This document shows positions 8,206 to 16,645 of a stretch of 64,000 bases of DNA, in pieces. The notes below the pieces were generated by a model that searched no databases, had not been told where the DNA came from, and saw nothing but the letters and a program-made list of their open reading frames with translations. Position 1 is the stretch's first letter; every line of letters begins with the position of its first letter. This stretch comes from Chryseobacterium capnotolerans. Its GTDB lineage: Bacteria > Bacteroidota > Bacteroidia > Flavobacteriales > Weeksellaceae. Where the stretch lies: NCBI RefSeq assembly GCF_021278965.1, contig NZ_CP065589.1, positions 2,671,001 to 2,735,000 on the forward strand. Reading direction: 5' to 3'. The position numbers and the translations under genes were made by a program.

Positions 8206-11200
8206 TTAAAATGTATAATTGACACTTAGCCCGAATATTCTTCCGCTGTAAGCACGGAATAAAATCTTATCGATATCTTTATCGTACTTATTGGTAGCAC
8301 CTGGTACTAGTTCCTGTAATTCCCGGGCAGTTTTATTTCCTGTATTGTCAGTATGTCCTAAATAAGAATTAAAATTGTTGTAATATTCCTTTACCCTGTT
8401 GAAGATATTCCTTACATTCAATTTCACTTCCAGATTCCTGTTTCTTAAGAGTTTGTATGAGATCTGCGCATCTGCCACAGCATAAGGACGCTGAATTTCT
8501 TCTGCATTGTAAGAATATCCTACCGTCATATACTGATCTCCTTTTGCATTGTATAAGAAGTTGAATCCAAATCGTTCTCCATCATACATCAGCCCAATAT
8601 TATAGGCATAAGGAGTTTGTCCGTAAAGAGGTCTGTCTACTTCATAGGTTTCACCGTTTTCTCCTGTGTTATACTGATCTTTAAAAGCAATTACTTTCGT
8701 TGTATTGTAAGTGAAATTCCCACTGATAAACAATTTTTTAAATAATGATCCTTCAGCAATAAATCCTAGGTTTTTACGTACTTCCACTTCTACTCCTTTC
8801 AGTTTCGCATTTTTTGAGTTTCCATTGTACAGCGATAAATTCCCATCATTTGAAAGACGCCCTTCACGCTCAATAGGTCTGTCAATATCCTTGTAATACA
8901 ATCCGGCAGAGAATATTTCTCCCAATCCCGGAAACCATTCAAATTTAAAATCGTAGTTATTCACTGTAGAAGATACCATCTGTGTATTGAAAATCTGCCC
9001 ATTGGCTATCGGGTCAAAATAAGGCAACCCGGTTCTCTCATTAAACTGAGGACGAATAACCGTCTTGTTATAGGCTAATCTCAGGTTTATTTTATTGGTG
9101 GGACTATAGGTAAAATTGGCAGAAGGCATCCATTTCCATCGTTGATCATCTACCCCTGTTTTCGTGAAGTTATTAGAATCATTTTTAGACTCAATTTGCT
9201 GAGAAATAAGATCATATTGAAAATATTCAGCACGCAATCCCCAAACTAACCTGAATTTATTGTTCCAACGGTTATCAAACATTATATATGCTGCATGCTG
9301 TTCAACTTCACCTTCATATTTACCATCATCCATGTACAATGCCCGGGTCTCCCATCCAATTCCTCCGGGTGCATAATGAGAGCCATCAAACCAGTCGGCA
9401 AGAGATCCATACATTTCCATAAATTTTGGATTCGGAACATTCCTGTTTCCATCTACTCTCAGTAAAAATTTCTGCTGTTGATTCGTGTTCGTTTTTGAGG
9501 CCCCGGCATATCCTACTTTAATATCATTTTTAAAATTCCCTCTGTCCAGGCTCCATTTAAAAGAAGCTCCATAATTATAATCTGTTTCTTTGCTGGCGAT
9601 ATACCCTCGTGCAAAATCACTTGCCGAATTATTGGCTACATGATAATTCATGATTTCACGTCCTACAAACTTGTATAAAGTCCTGTGCTGGGTATAATCC
9701 TTAGTATCTGATGAAACTCCCGTTCTGGCAGCGAACCAGTTGATTTCTATATTTCCGAACTTATGATTTCCTTCCAGTTTATTCTGTAAAAACATCTGAT
9801 AAACGGGATAAACCGTATTCTCCGTAAAAGGTTTATCTAAAGATGGTATTTTTGACGGATCATTATTAGGTATTATTCCATGATAAAAATAATTATAGGC
9901 AATTTCCGCATTGGCAGGAGAACCGCTTCCACTGGTATTTTCATCCCAGCCTGTAATTCTTGTCAGTGTATTATCGTAGATATGGGTATATGAATTACGG
10001 AATGAAATTCTGTTCTTTCCCAGCTGCAATCCAAAATTTAGCATTCCTGCCACTGTTGAATTATAATTATAGGACGCTCCCTTATTCTTAAAATTATAAA
10101 AAGGCATTCTTCCGTTGGCATCAAAAGCAAAATCTGTAGTGTCCAGCCAGTTTCCTCTTCCTGTATGATCTATATCCAGCTTATTCTGTTCATTTCTGAT
10201 AATGAATGCTCCGGCAAAACCCCATTTATTATTATTTTTAAGAGCATAAGTTCTCCCTAATGCCAACTGAAAATTAGACCCCATATCTCCTCTGGTCTTA
10301 TACGTGGTGAAATTATCATTCTTAAACTGGCTTGACTGCTCAAAAAACATAGGATTGTTCCAGTTCATTGCTTTAAGACCCTGAGGAAAATCTCTTGTTC
10401 CGTCATCGTACCCGAAATAATCATACTTTCCTCTTTTGCGGGTCAGAAATTCTTTGAAGGCCGTCTGATCATTATAAGAAGTTCCCATACTTACTGTGGT
10501 AAAGTTTTCATTGGGAATATCTTTAGTTCTTACCTCCACAAAACCTCCTGCAAAATTGGCATTCATATCCGGTGTTGCAGATTTACTTACTACCACACTT
10601 TCTACCATTGCTGTAGGAATAATATCAAAAGAGAAATTCTGATTATAGGCCTCAGTACTTGGCAGATTGATTCCATCCATAGCAGCTGTATTCCATCGCT
10701 CTCCCATTGATCTTACGACTACATATTTGTTATCTATCGTGGTAATTCCGGTTACTCTCTTCAGGGTTCCACCCACATCGTTATCAGGCGTTTTTGCAAT
10801 CTGTTCAGCTGAAATTCCGTCACTCATTTGAGCAGCTTTCTTCTGCTGGGCCAGCAACCCTGCCTGAGTATCTGCTTTACGGGTGGCTGTAACCACCACT
10901 TCTTTGATATCTGTAATTTTATCAGAAACCCGGTTCAATGCAAAGGAAACTGTATTTGTTTCTTTATTAAGGATTGATAATTTTTCTACCCGAAGTGTAT
11001 TGTATTTAGGTGCTTTTACCGTCATATTATAAAGTCCCGAAGGCAGATCTACAGAGAAATCTCCATTATTGTCCGTTACAGTTGATTTTCCTGCAATATT
11101 TACTTCTGCACCCACCACAGGATTTCCCACTTCATCCACTATTTTTCCTGAGATACGCCCGTTTCCCGGCATCGCATTAGAGCTTTCATATTTTATTGAA

Positions 11201-11490
11201 ATAAGATCCCCATGCAAACGGAATACTACAGGAAGACCATTGGTAATGTCTTTCAGACAATTATTGATAGAGGAATTTTCACATTTTACTCCTTTTACCT
11301 TCAGCTCTTTAATATCATATTTTGAATAAGCCAGCCTCATGCCTGTTTTTCCTGCAAATTCTTCCAAAACTTCAATTAATGGTCTGCTTGCAGGAACAGA
11401 AAATGAAACTTTCTGAACCAATTCCTGTGCTTCTGCTGCAACAGTAAAAAATAGGGCTGCTATGGTAAAACCACATTTCAAACTTTTCAT
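8206..11490 (-). CDS. TonB-dependent outer-membrane receptor with STN signalling domain
   Basis: A 1094-residue receptor. A signal peptide covers residues 1-21, and a secretin/TonB N-terminal (STN) domain covers about 28-103 (PLIEVLEEFAGKTGMRLAYS). A carboxypeptidase-like regulatory domain lies at 112-190 (GRISGKIVDEVGNPVVGAEV), with a plug at about 215-335 and a 22-strand-type barrel ending in the aromatic residue of VNYTF. The STN domain normally contacts a FecR-type anti-sigma factor, and frameshifted fecR and ECF sigma genes lie immediately upstream. The receptor imports an unidentified large ligand using TonB energy. It is not of the SusC type: its partners are beta-helix lipoproteins rather than SusD. 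Confidence 0.88.
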   Translation of the reverse strand: MKSLKCGFTIAALFFTVAAEAQELVQKVSFSVPASRPLIEVLEEFAGKTGMRLAYSKYDIKELKVKGVKCENSSINNCLKDITNGLPVVFRLHGDLISIKYESSNAMPGNGRISGKIVDEVGNPVVGAEVNIAGKSTVTDNNGDFSVDLPSGLYNMTVKAPKYNTLRVEKLSILNKETNTVSFALNRVSDKITDIKEVVVTATRKADTQAGLLAQQKKAAQMSDGISAEQIAKTPDNDVGGTLKRVTGITTIDNKYVVVRSMGERWNTAAMDGINLPSTEAYNQNFSFDIIPTAMVESVVVSKSATPDMNANFAGGFVEVRTKDIPNENFTTVSMGTSYNDQTAFKEFLTRKRGKYDYFGYDDGTRDFPQGLKAMNWNNPMFFEQSSQFKNDNFTTYKTRGDMGSNFQLALGRTYALKNNNKWGFAGAFIIRNEQNKLDIDHTGRGNWLDTTDFAFDANGRMPFYNFKNKGASYNYNSTVAGMLNFGLQLGKNRISFRNSYTHIYDNTLTRITGWDENTSGSGSPANAEIAYNYFYHGIIPNNDPSKIPSLDKPFTENTVYPVYQMFLQNKLEGNHKFGNIEINWFAARTGVSSDTKDYTQHRTLYKFVGREIMNYHVANNSASDFARGYIASKETDYNYGASFKWSLDRGNFKNDIKVGYAGASKTNTNQQQKFLLRVDGNRNVPNPKFMEMYGSLADWFDGSHYAPGGIGWETRALYMDDGKYEGEVEQHAAYIMFDNRWNNKFRLVWGLRAEYFQYDLISQQIESKNDSNNFTKTGVDDQRWKWMPSANFTYSPTNKINLRLAYNKTVIRPQFNERTGLPYFDPIANGQIFNTQMVSSTVNNYDFKFEWFPGLGEIFSAGLYYKDIDRPIEREGRLSNDGNLSLYNGNSKNAKLKGVEVEVRKNLGFIAEGSLFKKLFISGNFTYNTTKVIAFKDQYNTGENGETYEVDRPLYGQTPYAYNIGLMYDGERFGFNFLYNAKGDQYMTVGYSYNAEEIQRPYAVADAQISYKLLRNRNLEVKLNVRNIFNRVKEYYNNFNSYLGHTDNTGNKTARELQELVPGATNKYDKDIDKILFRAYSGRIFGLSVNYTF

Positions 11491-11546
11491 ACGTAAGTGT
11501 TCTCTTTTGATTAAGATTATCTGGTTATTTAATTTTTTGATGATGT

Positions 11547-12490
11547 TTATTTCAGGAGATAGACATTATCTTTCTTCTGAACTTCAAACCCCAGAATAAA
11601 GGCCAGGGCTTCAATATTTTCACTCACAGTTCCTCCCGTAAAATCGGCTGTAATTTTTTTATCTTCAAATTCTTTCGGATAATGAATTTTGGTACTGTAA
11701 TTACCTTCCAACACAGTAATAACTTCTTTTAAAGGAACATCGTTAAAGCTTAAAGACAATAATGTTGGATGTTGTTTCCCCGATACTTTGTCAGGAGCAA
11801 ATGAAATAATAGCAGTGGTACGGGCAACTCCCAGATTGGTCCATTTCTGATTAGGTCTCAGATAAGAAACAGGAACTCCGGTAGAAGATACAGCTACCTT
11901 TCCTTCATAAAGATCTACGGCTTTTTTCTTTCCAGACTGAGATACCTTAAATACCGTCCCCAATACTTTTGTACTGAAACCGTCTGCATGAACAATGAAA
12001 GGATGGGTTTTCGATTTTGCTACTGAGAAGATAGCATCTCCTTTTAAATCCACCACTCTGGTAGCTGCAGGAAATGATTTTTCCACCGTAAGCTCTGCCC
12101 CCGGTAATAAAGTCACTACAGATCCGTCTTCAAGATGAATAATTCGGTTTTCTGATACCGCCAGATACACATCCGGCTTAATGAATGTATGATAAGTGAA
12201 GAATCCGCTCAATGTCAAAAGTAAAATAATGACCGCCGCAATTTTATAGATGTTCTTTTGAAAACGATTTCTATAGCCTATTTTTTCATAAGGAGCAAAA
12301 TAATACTCCAAACCGGCCAAGACTCTTTTTTAGATTCCTGCATATGGGTTTCATCCAAATTTTTCTCTGCATGAGACCTCCATGTATTTAAAAGTTCATC
12401 TTCCTTTTCAGAGATCTTTTCTTTTGAAATTTCACGGGTCCAAAGCCTGAAAACAAAGGCTTCTATATTTTTATAATTAAAACGTTTCAT
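11547..12490 (-). pseudogene. FecR-family anti-sigma factor, split by a -1 type frameshift
   Basis: Two overlapping frames make one FecR. The N-terminal cytoplasmic part (MKRFNYKNIEAFVF, start ATG 12490) runs to about 12330. The membrane segment (IAAVIILLLTLSGFF), the FecR domain (VYLAVSENRIIHLEDGSVVTL) and a C-terminal DUF4974/STN-like domain (FNDVPLKEVITVLE) continue in another frame from about 12325 to 11547. One extra A in the A6 run at 12326-12331 restores ESKKRVLAGLEYYF. The run AAAAAAG could also support -1 ribosomal or transcriptional slippage. It lies divergent from the sigma factor and 56 bases upstream of the receptor, the classic surface-signalling order. A sequencing error is the simplest explanation. 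Confidence 0.8.
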
Positions 12491-12714
12491 ACAATATTTC
12501 ATAGTATTCACAGATACTTCTATCAATAAGACTATGAAAATGAGAAACTTCCCCAGCCTGTTTTTAACGTTCTGTTCACACTAATTCAAAAACCCGGATG
12601 TTTTTCAACCTATTTCACATTTACTAAACATTAAATTCACAATCAAGGGATAATCTCCATAAATATTTAACTTTTCCATAATTAAAGTTCACAAAAAGTT
12701 CATTTTCCTTTAGG

Positions 12715-12722
12715 TAATTTTG
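12715..12722 (+). promoter_or_regulatory. -7 element of the ECF sigma gene promoter
   Basis: TAATTTTG matches the Bacteroidota -7 consensus TAnnTTTG and lies 10 bases before the ATG, implying a nearly leaderless transcript. No clear TTG at the -33 distance is visible. Confidence 0.45.
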
Positions 12723-12732
12723 TTGCAGTAAT

Positions 12733-13359
12733 ATGAACCTAACAGACTCTACTTTATTAAAGAAAATAAAATCAGGCGACCGCCCTGCATTTATGCTGTT
12801 GTATGACCGGTATTGGGATAACCTGTATCGTTTCGTTTTTGTACGGACAAAGGATAAAGAAGTTTCTGAAGAACTGCTTCAGAATTTATGGATAAAGATC
12901 CTTGAGAATACAGACATGATACAAACAGATGAATCAGAAAGCGCGAAAGGTTATCTGCTCCGCCATCTGCATTATCGTATCCTGGATTATTACAATAGCT
13001 TTAAAAAAGCCCCTCCTACACTGAGTATTGATGAATTTGATATTCCAGTGGAAATAGACATTTCAGATTCTGAGTATTTTGAAATGCTTGAAGAAAATGA
13101 AATAAGTGTTTTATTATCCATGATCGATGAGGTTGTTTCACAACTTCCTTCAACGGAACAGCAGGTGTATGATATGAGAATCCGAAGAAATATGTCTGTG
13201 AATGAGACGGCAGAAGCTCTAGGTATAAGTAACAAGACTGTAAGCAACAAGCTCAGTAAAGCTTTGGGAGAGATCCGCGAGCAGCTCAATCCGGATTATC
13301 AATCTTCTAAAAAATTAATCTCCATTTTGATGTTGATGGAGCTCCTCACAAAATACTGA
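12733..13359 (+). CDS. ECF-type RNA polymerase sigma factor
   Basis: A 208-residue sigma-70 family protein. Region 2 lies at about residues 10-80 (DRPAFMLLYDRYWDNLYRFVFVRTKDKEVSEELLQNLWIKI, the core-binding and -10 region) and region 4 at about 130-190 (LPSTEQQVYDMRIRRNMSVNETAEALGISNKTVSNKLSKAL, the HTH). The C-terminus has a short hydrophobic tail (LISILMLMELL). It is divergent from the FecR gene and belongs with the STN receptor. The model is that ligand-loaded receptor signals through FecR and releases this sigma, which transcribes the receptor/lipoprotein operon. Confidence 0.88.
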   Translation: MNLTDSTLLKKIKSGDRPAFMLLYDRYWDNLYRFVFVRTKDKEVSEELLQNLWIKILENTDMIQTDESESAKGYLLRHLHYRILDYYNSFKKAPPTLSIDEFDIPVEIDISDSEYFEMLEENEISVLLSMIDEVVSQLPSTEQQVYDMRIRRNMSVNETAEALGISNKTVSNKLSKALGEIREQLNPDYQSSKKLISILMLMELLTKY

Positions 13360-13430
13360 TTCTAGCCCAGAAGAAGCTGAAGTAAATACTGTTTTAATGA
13401 ATGATAGTGACCACAAAAACATTCAACAAA

Positions 13431-14072
13431 TTAAAACACGGGCAATTGAGCAGAGGTAAAATTCCGGATTTTAAAATCAGCATGTTCAAAATCTATAGCT
13501 TCATCATTATTGGTAAAAACAATGGTCTTCATACCGGCCGCTTTGGCCGCTTTCAACCCGGAATGGCTGTCTTCAATCGCTATGCAGTATTCAGGTGATA
13601 TTCCCAGCTGTTGAGCTGAACTAAGATAAACTGCAGGATGAGGTTTTCCTTGCTCTTCAAATTCGGAAGAGTGTACGGTATCAAAAAAATCTCTCACCTG
13701 AAGTTTTTCAAGGACAGCATCGGCAACGCGCAACGGGGCATTGGTAGCCAATCCTATTTTATAATTTTTGCTCTTAAGGTCTTTAATAAACTCCTGTACA
13801 CCGGACATGGTGCAATTTTCAGTCTGAATCAGCTCGATGACTTTAGAGACAACTTCCTGCTCTACAGAAGATACATTAAGATTTTCCCAGGGAAATTTTC
13901 CATACCAGAATTCAGTAACCTCTTTTGTGGTCATATATTTCGTCTGTGCAGCCAGTTCATCCGTCACTAGAGCACCATAAGATGAAAATACTTCACGTTC
14001 CGCTTTTGCCCAGAAGCCTTCAGAGTCTACAAGAACCCCATCCATATCAAAGATTACCGCCTTAAAAGTCAT
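13431..14072 (-). CDS. HAD-superfamily sugar-phosphate phosphatase (beta-phosphoglucomutase/hexitol phosphatase type)
   Basis: A 213-residue cytosolic protein with all four HAD motifs. Motif I is FDMDGVLVDSE (nucleophile Asp9 and acid/base Asp11). Motif II is the Thr/Ser in GLATNAP. Motif III is the Lys in EQGKPHPAVY. Motif IV is IEDSHSGLKAAKAAGM. The small alpha-helical cap inserted after motif I places it in subfamily IA near YniC/HxpB and beta-phosphoglucomutase. The probable reaction is dephosphorylation of a hexose or hexitol phosphate. It faces the ECF sigma gene tail to tail. Confidence 0.85.
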   Translation of the reverse strand: MTFKAVIFDMDGVLVDSEGFWAKAEREVFSSYGALVTDELAAQTKYMTTKEVTEFWYGKFPWENLNVSSVEQEVVSKVIELIQTENCTMSGVQEFIKDLKSKNYKIGLATNAPLRVADAVLEKLQVRDFFDTVHSSEFEEQGKPHPAVYLSSAQQLGISPEYCIAIEDSHSGLKAAKAAGMKTIVFTNNDEAIDFEHADFKIRNFTSAQLPVF

Positions 14073-14105
14073 ATTTATAAATAAATTTAGATCATGAAAA
14101 ATAGA

Positions 14106-14726
14106 TTACTGACTGATTTTATACACACATCGCTGTCCTCCTGAAATAATATGATCTACCCTTTCCACTGTATATTCATTCCCAATCAATGACTGGAAAT
14201 TGGTAAGTTCGGCTCTGCAGAATCCCTGACATTCTGTAGCCGCAGCACAGATCGGGCAATGGTTTTCAATCAGGAAATATTCTTTCCCTTCTTTTTTCCA
14301 TTCCGCCATATATCCTTCTTTACTTCGGGCTTCAGCCAGCACTTCCAGTCTCTGTTCTAGATTTTTAGTCTTTGAAATAGCCTTCTCATAGCGTTCATAG
14401 GTATTCTTTTCACGATCTGTAATTAATAGATCCAGAGCATTCTCTCCCAGAAGATTCTTTACAGATTTCAAAAGCTGAACCGTTACCTCTGCATGGGTAT
14501 CCGGAAACTGAGCCAACCCTTTATCGGTAAGAGTATAATAGGTAGATGGGCGTCCTACTCCTTCACTTTTCATTGTCGGTTCAATCAATCCCGCTTCTGC
14601 AAGGTTCAGCAAATGCTTTCTTGCTCCCTCTTTCGTGATGGATAGTTCTTTAGCAATCAGAAGTGAAGTAGCTTCCCCTCTCATCTTTAAAAACATCAGA
14701 ATGCGATCTGCTGCCGGTTTCTTCAT
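14106..14726 (-). CDS. SufR-like iron-sulfur winged-helix transcriptional regulator
   Basis: A 206-residue regulator. Residues 5-70 are a DeoR/ArsR-like winged helix (TSLLIAKELSITKEGARKHLLNL, wing VGRPSTYYTLTDKG). Residues 85-140 are helical. The C-terminal half has a cysteine cluster (Cys157, Cys160, Cys166, Cys170 in CPICAAATECQGFC, plus Cys200), as in SufR, where cysteines hold a 4Fe-4S cluster. It is divergent from the superoxide dismutase gene. The intergenic region contains a perfect palindrome with a CAAC-N6-GTTG core, the operator form reported for cyanobacterial SufR. That makes autoregulation and control of the dismutase/ferredoxin cluster likely. Binding itself is inferred. Confidence 0.8.
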   Translation of the reverse strand: MKKPAADRILMFLKMRGEATSLLIAKELSITKEGARKHLLNLAEAGLIEPTMKSEGVGRPSTYYTLTDKGLAQFPDTHAEVTVQLLKSVKNLLGENALDLLITDREKNTYERYEKAISKTKNLEQRLEVLAEARSKEGYMAEWKKEGKEYFLIENHCPICAAATECQGFCRAELTNFQSLIGNEYTVERVDHIISGGQRCVYKISQ

Positions 14727-14730
14727 TTGA

Positions 14731-14751
14731 CAATATTTAGGTTGTTTTATT
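14731..14751. promoter_or_regulatory. second, imperfect SufR-like operator
   Basis: CAAT-N6-GTTG (14731-14744) differs by one base from the perfect CAAC-N6-GTTG core. On the minus strand it shares a 16-base identical block (AATAAAACAACCTAAA) with the main palindrome at 14845-14872. It lies just upstream of the regulator ATG, fitting autorepression. Confidence 0.6.
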
Positions 14752-14844
14752 TTTCAACAACAAAGATAGTCATTTTCTATAACCTTCAAATTAAAAACAC
14801 AAAACACTACAAAACAACACCTTACAAATCAAAATCTCTCAATC

Positions 14845-14872
14845 AATAAAACAACCTAAAAGTTGTTTTATT
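14845..14872. promoter_or_regulatory. perfect 11-bp palindrome, SufR-like operator of the sod cluster
   Basis: AATAAAACAAC, a six-base spacer CTAAAA, then GTTGTTTTATT form an exact inverted repeat. Its core, CAAC-N6-GTTG, is the site form reported for SufR. It overlaps the TTG of the -33 element, so a bound regulator would block RNA polymerase. Confidence 0.75.
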
Positions 14873-14892
14873 CAAATATATTATTACCTTTG
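14863..14892 (+). promoter_or_regulatory. Bacteroidota-type promoter of the superoxide dismutase gene
   Basis: TTG at 14863-14865, a 19-base spacer and TACCTTTG at 14885-14892 fit TTG-N19-TAnnTTTG exactly. The dismutase ATG is at 14919. The -33 element lies inside the palindromic operator. Confidence 0.75.
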
Positions 14893-14918
14893 TCACACAT
14901 TATTAAAAAATAAATGCA

Positions 14919-15545
14919 ATGAAACCATTTACACTACCTCAATTATCTTATGCTTATGATGCTCTGGAGCCATTTATCGATAAAAATACAATGACTATTC
15001 ATCACCAGAAGCACCATCAGGCTTATGTAGATAATCTGAATGCAGCATTAGAACAGACCAATGAAACCAACCCGGATCTTGATTCTTTATTACAAAGAAT
15101 CAGCGAATACAGTCCAGCGGTAAGAAATAATGGCGGTGGCCACTTCAATCATTCTTTATTCTGGGAAATTCTTTCTCCACAACCTAAATTAAAACCGGAA
15201 GGAAAACTGAATGAAGCCATCATCTCCACTTTTGGAAGCCTTGAAGATCTTAAGGCAGAAATGAAGAAGGCAGGGCTTGGACAATTCGGATCCGGATGGG
15301 TTTGGTTGTATGTAAAATTCAACGGGTCTATTGCCGTAAGCGCTACTCCAAACCAAGATAATCCTATGATGGATATTCTTCCGGTGAACAGAGGCTTCCC
15401 AATTCTTGGAATTGATGTCTGGGAACATGCTTATTATCTTGCTTATCAGAATAAAAGAGCAGATTATCTGGATTCATTCTGGTCGGTATTGGATTGGGCA
15501 TCAGTGGAAAAAAAATATGAAGAAGCGCTTTTAAAAATAAGATAG
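14919..15545 (+). CDS. Fe/Mn superoxide dismutase
   Basis: A 208-residue cytosolic dismutase that converts superoxide to O2 and H2O2. The metal ligands expected for the Fe/Mn family are in place: His28 (MTIHHQKHHQ), His78 (GGGHFNHSLFW), and Asp166 and His170 (DVWEHAYYLAY). The N-terminal helical hairpin and C-terminal alpha/beta domain are full length. Iron versus manganese cannot be assigned safely. It is the first gene of a co-directional group and is preceded by a consensus promoter overlapped by a SufR-like palindrome. That suggests control by iron-sulfur status. Confidence 0.95.
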   Translation: MKPFTLPQLSYAYDALEPFIDKNTMTIHHQKHHQAYVDNLNAALEQTNETNPDLDSLLQRISEYSPAVRNNGGGHFNHSLFWEILSPQPKLKPEGKLNEAIISTFGSLEDLKAEMKKAGLGQFGSGWVWLYVKFNGSIAVSATPNQDNPMMDILPVNRGFPILGIDVWEHAYYLAYQNKRADYLDSFWSVLDWASVEKKYEEALLKIR

Positions 15546-15567
15546 GAACATACAAATATTGCTAACA

Positions 15568-16068
15568 ATGGATACTCAGACTTTCGTGAATAAAGCAACC
15601 GCTTCCGGCATTATTGCTTTTGACTTTTTAGATTATAAACCCACTACTGAAATTGTGGAATTAGATATCAAGGATCACCTTTTTATGGGAATGATAGTCA
15701 AAGAAAAAGAGTTTAAAGAATCAATTGCAGCAGTAGATTATTCTGTGTATAAAAATAAAGCGGTTGGGATTATTTGTTCAACAGATGCTATTATTCCGCC
15801 TTGGGCCTATATGTTCCTCATGGAAAAATTATCTCCCTATGCTGATTATGTAGATCTAAACAGTGCTGAAACCGTCCTGCTCGATCTTTGGAAACGCCGT
15901 CTCATCTACGCAGACTTAAAATGTTTTAAGGATCAGAAAGTAGTCGTTCGAGCCAATACCTCTCATGATCCAGCTCTTTATTTATTAGCTACTGAACTTT
16001 TAAAACCATTAGTCAAAAGTCTGATGTACGGAGAAATAGGATTACCCAAAGTAATTTTTAAAAAATAA
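15568..16068 (+). CDS. DUF2480 family protein
   Basis: A 166-residue protein of the DUF2480 family, widespread in Bacteroidota and functionally uncharacterised. I use the ATG at 15568 (MDTQTFVNKA) rather than an upstream TTG. Visible features are a mixed alpha/beta core with conserved-looking VGIICSTDAIIPPWAYMFL and DYVDLNSAETVLLDLWK segments. It starts 22 bases after the dismutase stop and 6 bases before a flavin reductase gene, so it is embedded in a redox operon. A role linked to iron-sulfur or oxidative stress physiology is an inference from these neighbours. Confidence 0.82.
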   Translation: MDTQTFVNKATASGIIAFDFLDYKPTTEIVELDIKDHLFMGMIVKEKEFKESIAAVDYSVYKNKAVGIICSTDAIIPPWAYMFLMEKLSPYADYVDLNSAETVLLDLWKRRLIYADLKCFKDQKVVVRANTSHDPALYLLATELLKPLVKSLMYGEIGLPKVIFKK

Positions 16069-16074
16069 AACAAA

Positions 16075-16644
16075 ATGAAAGCAATCATATTCAACGGATC
16101 TCTGGAAAGAAGAACAGAATCCACTTCCGGATTGATCTCCGCTTATATCTCGCAGCAGCTGGAAGCAATTGGGATCCGTACTGATATTTTTACGCTCGCA
16201 GATTCCGGAATTCCTTTATTTGATGTCACCCTCAACAAAACTCCTCTGGCTGTAGAAAGAATGACTCAGATGTTTCAGGATGCCGATATTCATTTCTGGC
16301 TGGCTCCCCTTTATCATGGAAGTATTCCGGGAGTGATGAAGAACTGCCTGGATTGGCTGGAAGTGACAGCTCATTCTTATGAGCCTTATCTTACCGACAA
16401 AACCATAGGATTGGTATGCTGGGCAGATGGTCTGCAGGCAATGCAGGGAATCAATGCAATGGATGCCATTGCTAAATCATTACGGGCATGGCCGCTTCCC
16501 TTCAGTGTTCCGATTCTCAGAACATCTTTATTTGACAGTGAGAATCCAAAGCAGATCTCAGCATTTTATTCCGGCAAACTTGATAAACTTATCAGCATAG
16601 CAGCCACAAAGAAAATAGAAAAAACAATCATAAATCAATCATAG
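16075..16644 (+). CDS. NAD(P)H-dependent FMN reductase (flavodoxin-like fold)
   Basis: A 189-residue protein of the NADPH-dependent FMN reductase family. The N-terminal FMN phosphate loop is FNGSLERRTESTSGL (about residues 6-20). A second FMN-contacting segment reads APLYHGSIPGVMKNCLDWL (about 77-96). The likely reaction is two-electron reduction of flavin or quinone by NAD(P)H. It sits between DUF2480 and ferredoxin reductase genes with gaps of only 6 and 1 bases, so translation is probably coupled. Confidence 0.83.
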   Translation: MKAIIFNGSLERRTESTSGLISAYISQQLEAIGIRTDIFTLADSGIPLFDVTLNKTPLAVERMTQMFQDADIHFWLAPLYHGSIPGVMKNCLDWLEVTAHSYEPYLTDKTIGLVCWADGLQAMQGINAMDAIAKSLRAWPLPFSVPILRTSLFDSENPKQISAFYSGKLDKLISIAATKKIEKTIINQS

Positions 16645-16645
16645 C

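Noticed and set aside
8206..11490. SusC/SusD polysaccharide utilisation locus
   Set aside because: The receptor has an STN domain but no SusD-like lipoprotein or glycoside hydrolase is nearby; the partner lipoproteins are beta-helix type.
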